A stretch of DNA of 64,000 nt from Novosphingobium sediminicola (GTDB lineage Bacteria; Pseudomonadota; Alphaproteobacteria; Sphingomonadales; Sphingomonadaceae), in NCBI RefSeq assembly GCF_014196525.1, contig NZ_JACIDX010000010.1, forward strand, positions 62,001-126,000, written 5' to 3'. The notes below the pieces were generated by a model. It was not told the origin of the DNA. It made no database searches and saw only the letters and a list, made by a program, of their open reading frames with translations. The translations under genes were made by a program, and so were the position numbers. This document shows positions 57,672 to 64,000 of this stretch, piece by piece (position 1 is the first letter of the stretch; each line of letters begins with the position of its first letter).

Positions 57672-59237
57672 ATGATGACACGAGGCCGAGTAGCGACAGA
57701 CAGCAGGAGGCGGCGCAGCATTTTGCCGCCCGCGGTCGCGTTCCTGGCCGTTTTTTGCGCCATGCCCGCCGCCGCCCGCACCGACAGCAAGAGCGAAAAG
57801 CAGATCGAGGCGCAATTGCTCGATCATATCCGTGTGCTGGCCAGTGATGATTTCGGTGGGCGCGAACCGGGCACCGATGGCGAGGCCAAGACCTTGCGCT
57901 ATATCGGGCGGCAATTGTTCGACATGGGGCTGGTTTCGGGCACGAATCAACCGGCCAACCCTTGGTATTCGCCGGTCAAACTGGTCGCGCGCGAACCGGC
58001 GGGCAGCGTGGCGCGCTTTTCGCGGCGCGGGCGTGTATTGCCCTTTGATCAGGATCAGGCGCTGTTGCTGACCTCTGGGCGGCGTTCGCTGGTTCAGGGG
58101 GCGCCGCTCTATTTCGTGGGCCGGGGCAATGTTGTGCCGCCGCGCGCGGAGCTGGCAGGACGGGTGGCGCTGTTGCTCGACGATCAGGGCGGGCTGGGGG
58201 CAAGGGAGGCGCCCTATGGCCCTGATGCTTCGCTTCGGCAGAACGCTTTGCTGGCGGGCGGGGCGGCGGCCGTGGTCACGGTGCTCGATGGTCAGCGCAC
58301 GCTGAACGGCGTGGCCGAGCGGCGGCGGCGTCAGGGCTATGCTCTGGCCAGCGAGGCGCTGGGCGGCGATATGGAGGGCTTCCTCTCGCCCGAGGGGCTG
58401 GAGCAGGCGCTGGCGGGCGTGCCGGACAATTTGGCCAGCCTGCGGCGTGAGGCGGACAAGCCTGACTTTGCGCCCCATCTGCTTGACGTTTCGGCCAGTT
58501 TCGAGGCGACCACGCGCGAAACCACCATTCGCACGCATAATCTGATCGGGCGCATTCCGGGGCGTAAGCCGGGGGCCGGGGCGGTGCTGCTTCTGGCTCA
58601 TTGGGACCATTTCGGCCAATGCGCTAGCCCGCCTGCCGAGCATCTGATCTGCAACGGTGCGGTGGATAATGCCAGCGGGGTTGCAGCCTTGCTGGAAGTG
58701 TCGCGGCGGTTGATGAAGGTGCCGGGCGGGATGGAGCGCGATGTCATCGTGCTGTTCACCACGGGCGAGGAAATCGGCCTGCTGGGTGCGGAGGCTTTTG
58801 CGGAAAATCCGCCGCTGCCGCTGAAAAATATCGTGGCGGCGTTCAACATCGATTCGGTGGCGATTGCGCCTGCCGGGACGCCGGTGGGGATAGTAGGGCG
58901 CGGGATGACGGTGCTGGACACCGGCATCGCCACGGTTGCGCGCGAACAGAAGCGCAAGCTGTCGATGTCGGATGAGCCCAATCGTTATATCCGCCGTCAG
59001 GATGGCTGGGCGCTGATGTCGCATGATCTGCCCGCCGTGATGGCGACCAGCGCCTATGGTGATCTGGGGCGGCTCGAAAAATATTTCGACAGCGATTATC
59101 ACCGGCCCCAAGACGTGGTGAAGCCGGGCCTTGAATTGGGCGGGGCGGCCGAAGATGTGGCTTTCCATGTCGCATTGGTACAGTATTTTGCCGATACGAA
59201 ACGCTTTCCGGCCACGGTGGTAACAGGAACCCGCTGA
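57672..59237 (+). CDS. M28-family zinc aminopeptidase
   Basis: The 521-residue secreted protein has a signal peptide (hydrophobic core LPPAVAFLAVFCAMPAAA), a PA-like insert around 110-200 and the M28 domain. All five presumed metal ligands are visible: LLAHWDHFG (His), GAVDNASG (Asp), TTGEEIGL (Glu), NIDSVAI (Asp) and DYHRPQD (His). Such enzymes remove N-terminal residues from peptides in the periplasm. The nearby ATG at 57675 is an equally possible start. Confidence 0.88.
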   Translation: MMTRGRVATDSRRRRSILPPAVAFLAVFCAMPAAARTDSKSEKQIEAQLLDHIRVLASDDFGGREPGTDGEAKTLRYIGRQLFDMGLVSGTNQPANPWYSPVKLVAREPAGSVARFSRRGRVLPFDQDQALLLTSGRRSLVQGAPLYFVGRGNVVPPRAELAGRVALLLDDQGGLGAREAPYGPDASLRQNALLAGGAAAVVTVLDGQRTLNGVAERRRRQGYALASEALGGDMEGFLSPEGLEQALAGVPDNLASLRREADKPDFAPHLLDVSASFEATTRETTIRTHNLIGRIPGRKPGAGAVLLLAHWDHFGQCASPPAEHLICNGAVDNASGVAALLEVSRRLMKVPGGMERDVIVLFTTGEEIGLLGAEAFAENPPLPLKNIVAAFNIDSVAIAPAGTPVGIVGRGMTVLDTGIATVAREQKRKLSMSDEPNRYIRRQDGWALMSHDLPAVMATSAYGDLGRLEKYFDSDYHRPQDVVKPGLELGGAAEDVAFHVALVQYFADTKRFPATVVTGTR

Positions 59238-59330
59238 ACCTTTCGCAGGCTTGAACGGGTGGTTCATTGACGGCCCATCGGGCCGGGCATATCCATGGCA
59301 AGTCGTAACCTGCGACGATGGAGGGATTGT

Positions 59331-59651
59331 ATGAAAAAGCTGCTTTTGCCGATGGCTCTGATGGCTCTGGTTGCGCTGCCCGCCAGCGCACAAGCTGAAC
59401 AGTGCCGCAACGCCAAGGGTCAGTTCGCCAAGTGCGGTACGCCCGGCGCGATGCCGTCCAAGCCCAAAGCCGGGCCTGCGATGAAGCCCGCCGCGCCCGC
59501 CATGAAACCTGCGGCGCCCGCGATGAAGCCCGCTGCCCCTGCCATGAAGCCTGCCGCCCCGGCGATGAAGCCTGCCGCGCCCGCCATGGCCCCGGCCAAG
59601 AAGGCGCCGTGCAAGGACGCCAAGGGCAAATTTATCAAATGTGCGGCCTAA
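59331..59651 (+). CDS. Secreted protein with KPAAPAM repeats and two CxxAKGxFxKC motifs
   Basis: The 106-residue protein has a signal peptide (MKKLLLPMALMALVALPASAQA), the segment CRNAKGQFAKC, about six near-identical seven-residue repeats of the type AMKPAAP at about 46-91, and a closing CKDAKGKFIKC. The repeats are exact at the DNA level over long parts, which suggests recent expansion or contraction. The paired C-x9-C motifs at both ends could form two small disulfide loops or bind metal. No family function is known. A terminator follows. Confidence 0.75.
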   Translation: MKKLLLPMALMALVALPASAQAEQCRNAKGQFAKCGTPGAMPSKPKAGPAMKPAAPAMKPAAPAMKPAAPAMKPAAPAMKPAAPAMAPAKKAPCKDAKGKFIKCAA

Positions 59652-59681
59652 ACGGTTGACGCATCCCGGACGGGATTGAGG

Positions 59682-59716
59682 CAGCGCGTCGGGTCATTCG
59701 CCCGGCGCGCTGTTTT
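59682..59716 (+). terminator. Rho-independent terminator
   Basis: CAGCGCG (59682-59688) with CGGG pairs with CCCG and CGCGCTG (59706-59712), allowing one T-G pair, followed by TTTT at 59713. Confidence 0.85.
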
Positions 59717-59779
59717 GCTTTGAAATTGCCGGATTTTAATGGCTGTAGTCAAAAATATATGGTGAATTGTTAACCAGTG

Positions 59780-59809
59780 TTGGTCATTCTTTTTAATCAG
59801 TAGTTATAC
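59780..59809 (+). promoter_or_regulatory. Possible promoter of the diguanylate cyclase gene
   Basis: TTGGTC (59780-59785) and TTATAC (59804-59809) are 18 nt apart in an AT-rich stretch 52 bp before the start codon. The elements are only partial matches. Confidence 0.35.
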
Positions 59810-59861
59810 GAATCATTGCCCAACGAAACGTGTCGCCGTCGATCGGGGAAAAGAGGTTGCC

Positions 59862-60731
59862 ATGAAGTTTTATCTTGCCACCTCATTCATTTTTCCGCGC
59901 TCGCTGCGGATGCGGATTTTCTTCCTCTGCTTTGTCGCCACACATGTGCCGCTGCTGACTTATACGGTCTGGGGGCTGACCACGGGGCGGATTGCGGCTG
60001 CGGCTTTCTGGCTGTTGCTGACGGCAACGGCGGTGGGCACGGTGCTGGCGTTGCTGGGCATCGGGGCCTTGCTGGCGCCGATCGAGAAACTGGCCGATGC
60101 GCTTGACACGCAGGATGAGGAAGAGGGCGGCGAGGGGGCGGTGGATCTGTCCCGAGCGCAGGATCTCATTCAACGGCTCTATAATGGCGTTCACCGCGCG
60201 CGTCGTTCGACCGACAAAACGATCCGCGATCTGGATGTGGCGGCGAATGAGGACATGCTGACCGGCATCCTCAATCGGCGCGGTTTCATGAAGAAGGTCA
60301 ATGCCTTGCCTGCATCGCAGCGCCACGGCTGCTTTGCCATTCTGGATATTGACCACTTCAAGCGGGTCAATGACGAAATGGGCCATGACGAGGGCGACCG
60401 GGTCCTGCGCGCGCTGGCGGGGCGTTTGTCGGAACAGACGCGGCGGGCCGATATTGTCGCGCGCTGGGGTGGCGAGGAATTCGTGGTCTTTTTCAACGGG
60501 GTGATTGAGACGGAGGCCTGCTGGGCGCTTGAGCGGATCGCATGGCGGATGCAGGGCGATCCGATTGGCCGGATCGATGATCGACCGATTACTTTTTCGG
60601 GCGGCGTGTGTCGCTGGGTCGAGGGCGATCTGACCGGCTCGCTGACCCATGCCGACGAGGCGCTTTACGAAGCCAAGCGCAACGGGCGCGATCAGGTCTG
60701 CACGGCGGTGGCGCTGACGCCTGCGCGATAA
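59862..60731 (+). CDS. Membrane-bound diguanylate cyclase (GGDEF)
   Basis: The 289-residue protein has two transmembrane segments (about 17-42 and 46-72), a short acidic linker and a GGDEF domain with DMLTGILNRRGFM, DIDHFKRVNDEMGHDEGD and the active-site WGGEEF near 204-208. An inhibitory RxxD site (RRAD) lies five residues before GGEEF, so product inhibition is expected. It makes cyclic di-GMP. It lacks an EAL domain, unlike the larger GGDEF-EAL protein at 13.8-15.8 kb. Confidence 0.92.
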   Translation: MKFYLATSFIFPRSLRMRIFFLCFVATHVPLLTYTVWGLTTGRIAAAAFWLLLTATAVGTVLALLGIGALLAPIEKLADALDTQDEEEGGEGAVDLSRAQDLIQRLYNGVHRARRSTDKTIRDLDVAANEDMLTGILNRRGFMKKVNALPASQRHGCFAILDIDHFKRVNDEMGHDEGDRVLRALAGRLSEQTRRADIVARWGGEEFVVFFNGVIETEACWALERIAWRMQGDPIGRIDDRPITFSGGVCRWVEGDLTGSLTHADEALYEAKRNGRDQVCTAVALTPAR

Positions 60732-62345
<1,614 letters not shown>

Positions 62346-62354
62346 GTTAGGTTT

Positions 62355-62570
62355 GCCTCCGGCGGGCAAAGGGTCTCGACCCTTTGCAATCCCATTATGG
62401 GGATGATGGGGGCTGGATTGTGCGATGATTTCTGAAAGCCTGCGGCGCGGAGAGCTTGCTCCACAAAGCGCCGCAGGCTTTAAAATTTGAACGGGGCGTC
62501 CGACACCCAGCGGCGAACCCGTGGCGCAACAAAGACAGTAATGGGAGCGCGAGGGTTTAGACCCTCGCAT
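62355..62570 (+). repeat. Structured repeat copy F
   Basis: GCCTCCGGCGGGC, left hairpin GCAAAGGGTC-TC-GACCCTTTGC, central stem AAAGCCTGCGGCGC with GCGCCGCAGGCTTT, the ACGGGGCGTCCGACACCC block shared with copy D, and right hairpin ending ACCCTCGCAT. It follows guaB in the same orientation. Confidence 0.9.
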
Positions 62571-62612
62571 TTAAACTTTCTTCAAAACCCCAAAAGGCGA
62601 AGCCCACCCGAC

Positions 62613-63791
62613 ATGACCCCCCAAGCCCGTGTTCAGGCCGCGATTGAGATCCTTGACGAGGTGATTGCGGCGGCGCGCAGGCAAGGCGCTCCGGCGGATC
62701 GGATCATCACCGAATGGTTCCGCACGCGCCGCTTTGCGGGCAGCAAGGACCGGCGGGCGGTGCGCGAACTGGTTTACGGCGCGATCCGCGCCTGCGGCCC
62801 GGTTCCGATCAGCGGGCGTGCGGCGATGCTGCGCGTGGCGCAGGGGGATGCGGGGCTGAGCGCGCTGTTCGATGGCGGGCGTCATGCGCCTGCGCCGATT
62901 GATCCGCTGGAGGAAGTGGCGCAGGGCGGGGTCGCCCCGGACTGGCTGGCGCAACGTCTGGCGGCGGGCGGGGTTGCGGGGGCGGAGGCTCTGGCTCTGC
63001 TGGACCGCGCGCCTTTGGATGTGCGCGTCAATGCGCTCAAGGCGGATCGCGCCTCGCTGGCTTTGCCGGAAAGTGGCGAGGCTCTGCTGGCCCCGCAAGG
63101 ATTGCGTTTTCCCGCCAACACTCCGGTTGAGGGCTGGGACGCCTATGCGCAGGGGCAGATCGAGGTACAGGACGGCGGCTCGCAACTGGTATGCGGCGCG
63201 GTCGAGGCGCAGCCGGGCGAGACGGTGATCGACCTGTGCGCCGGGGCGGGGGGCAAGACTTTGGCTCTGGCCGCAGCGATGGGCAATCGTGGGCGGCTGA
63301 TCGCTTGCGATGTGGACCGGGCGCGGCTCTCGCGTCTGGCCCCGCGCGCGGAAAGGGCCGGTGCGCTGATTGCCGAAACGATCCTGATGAACCCGAACCG
63401 TGAGGTTGAGGCTCTTGCCCCGCTGATGGGGCAGGCCGATGCGGTGCTGATCGACGCGCCTTGCAGCGGGACCGGCACTTGCCGGCGCAACCCGGAGGCG
63501 CGCTGGCGGCTGACCGAGGTGGAACTGGGGCGGATTGCGGGCATCCAGTCGCGGCTGCTCGATCTGGCGGTGGGGCTGCTCAAGCCGGGCGGGCGGATCA
63601 TTTTTGTCACCTGCTCGCTGCTGGACGAAGAGGGCGCGGATCAGTTCGCCGCTTTCCTTGCGCGCCATCGCACGATGCGCCCGGAGCCCATCGACATGGC
63701 TGCTGGTGAAAAGCGGGGGCAGGGTATCCGTTTGTCCCCGGCGCGTGACGCCACCGATGGCTTCTTTGTTGCGCGCGCCCGCTTGTTGTAA
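62613..63791 (+). CDS. RsmB/NOP2-family RNA (cytosine-5) methyltransferase
   Basis: The 392-residue protein has an N-terminal NusB-like/RNA-binding part (RVQAAIEILDEVIAAARRQG, RELVYGAIR) and a SAM domain: EVQDGGSQLVCGAVE, VIDLCAGAGGKTLALAA near 205, DAPCSGTGTCRRNPEARW with one catalytic Cys near 285 and VTCSLLDEEGADQF with the second. It makes m5C in rRNA or tRNA; the exact target cannot be told from sequence. The ATG at 62613 is the first plausible start after repeat copy F. Confidence 0.9.
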   Translation: MTPQARVQAAIEILDEVIAAARRQGAPADRIITEWFRTRRFAGSKDRRAVRELVYGAIRACGPVPISGRAAMLRVAQGDAGLSALFDGGRHAPAPIDPLEEVAQGGVAPDWLAQRLAAGGVAGAEALALLDRAPLDVRVNALKADRASLALPESGEALLAPQGLRFPANTPVEGWDAYAQGQIEVQDGGSQLVCGAVEAQPGETVIDLCAGAGGKTLALAAAMGNRGRLIACDVDRARLSRLAPRAERAGALIAETILMNPNREVEALAPLMGQADAVLIDAPCSGTGTCRRNPEARWRLTEVELGRIAGIQSRLLDLAVGLLKPGGRIIFVTCSLLDEEGADQFAAFLARHRTMRPEPIDMAAGEKRGQGIRLSPARDATDGFFVARARLL

Positions 63792-63878
63792 GCGCAAGGC
63801 TTTGGTAGCAAGATTGTCATGTTCGAAGCCTCCCCTGATATTCGGCGGTTTCGCCCCGTTTCGGCCAAGGAAATAGTC

Positions 63879-64000
63879 ATGCGTTTTGCCCCCGTCTCGG
63901 CTGCCCTCTCGCTGGCTCTGGCGGTGGCGGCCAGCAGCAGCCATTCGGCCCCGGTCGAGGTGCTGGACCCGCGCGCGGCGGTGCTGGAGGAAGCCGGGCG
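63879..64000 (+). CDS. Secreted protein, N-terminal fragment (cut by window edge)
   Basis: An ATG at 63879 with AAGGAAA upstream opens a 40-codon frame to the window end. The peptide MRFAPVSAALSLALAVAAS is a clear signal sequence, followed by APVEVLDPRAAVLEEAGR. Too little is present for a family call. It starts 87 bp after the RsmB-type gene on the same strand. Confidence 0.6.
   Translation, partial: MRFAPVSAALSLALAVAASSSHSAPVEVLDPRAAVLEEAG

Noticed and set aside
62355..62570. Start codons inside repeat copies (ATGGGAGCGCGAGG)
   Set aside because: The same short frame appears in several copies as part of the right hairpin and is not conserved as protein.

Overview
This is a GC-rich, gene-dense stretch of chromosome from an aerobic alphaproteobacterium, most likely a member of the Sphingomonadales (Novosphingobium/Sphingobium-like). 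The evidence is the LDH-type malate dehydrogenase next to sucD-sucA-sucB-lpd, a DUF1476 ATPase-inhibitor (zeta-type) gene beside BolA and Grx4, a CrtZ-type carotenoid hydroxylase, a TonB-dependent B12 receptor, an IalB-like protein, and LexA boxes of the alphaproteobacterial GTTC-N7-GTTC type. The genus is inferred from gene content and was not tested by alignment. No integrase, IS element, CRISPR array, rRNA or tRNA was recognised.

Layout. 1-1.5 kb: NUDIX start (cut by the window edge), a candidate sigma54-driven small RNA, then grxD, bolA and the zeta-type inhibitor. 1.7-4.7 kb: leuC, a small membrane protein, leuD, and crtZ on the other strand. 4.8-5.8 kb: LacI regulator. 5.9-13.5 kb: the TCA operon mdh-sucD-sucA-sucB-lpd (minus strand). 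13.8-17.7 kb: a GGDEF-EAL protein, a small conserved protein and a SleB hydrolase. 17.9-22.7 kb: a cobalamin riboswitch controlling btuB-btuF-btuC-btuD. 22.8-28.2 kb: a shortened DUF3857/transglutaminase gene, LexA-controlled uvrA, a small membrane protein, and a class A acid phosphatase with a Pho box. 28.4-34.5 kb: argG, an SDR, a PhzF protein, an orphan phage-like gene, an unknown gene and rlmN. 34.5-41.2 kb: IalB-like, amt, greB, an unknown gene, a DUF2490 porin-like gene with a near-consensus Pho box, DinB-like and a lytic transglycosylase. 41.3-48.7 kb: dapA, a CmcJ-like oxygenase with a TetR regulator, bamD, an Rrf2 regulator, recN and a GNAT. 48.7-57.5 kb: ligA, a secreted methyltransferase-like protein, prmA, sdhCDA, an unknown secreted protein and a zinc metallopeptidase. 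57.6-64 kb: an M28 peptidase, a repeat-rich secreted protein, a diguanylate cyclase, guaB, an RsmB-family methyltransferase and a cut gene.

Most of the content is housekeeping. The unusual material lies between genes. (1) A roughly 215-bp structured repeat occurs six times. Its hairpins show compensatory changes, and every copy starts 5-24 bp after the stop codon of a gene in the same orientation. One copy is a head-to-head composite between two convergent genes. (2) A GG-N10-GC sigma54 promoter sits in front of two stem-loops that expose nearly the same 12-nt loop, TTCCCRGTCTCC. (3) A cluster of TGTCA/TGACA sites upstream of the DUF2490 gene includes a near-consensus Pho box and a perfect 11-bp inverted repeat. 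(4) LexA boxes precede uvrA and recN, and the recN box abuts its ATG. Both the sdh and suc clusters lack one expected subunit gene here (sdhB and sucC).
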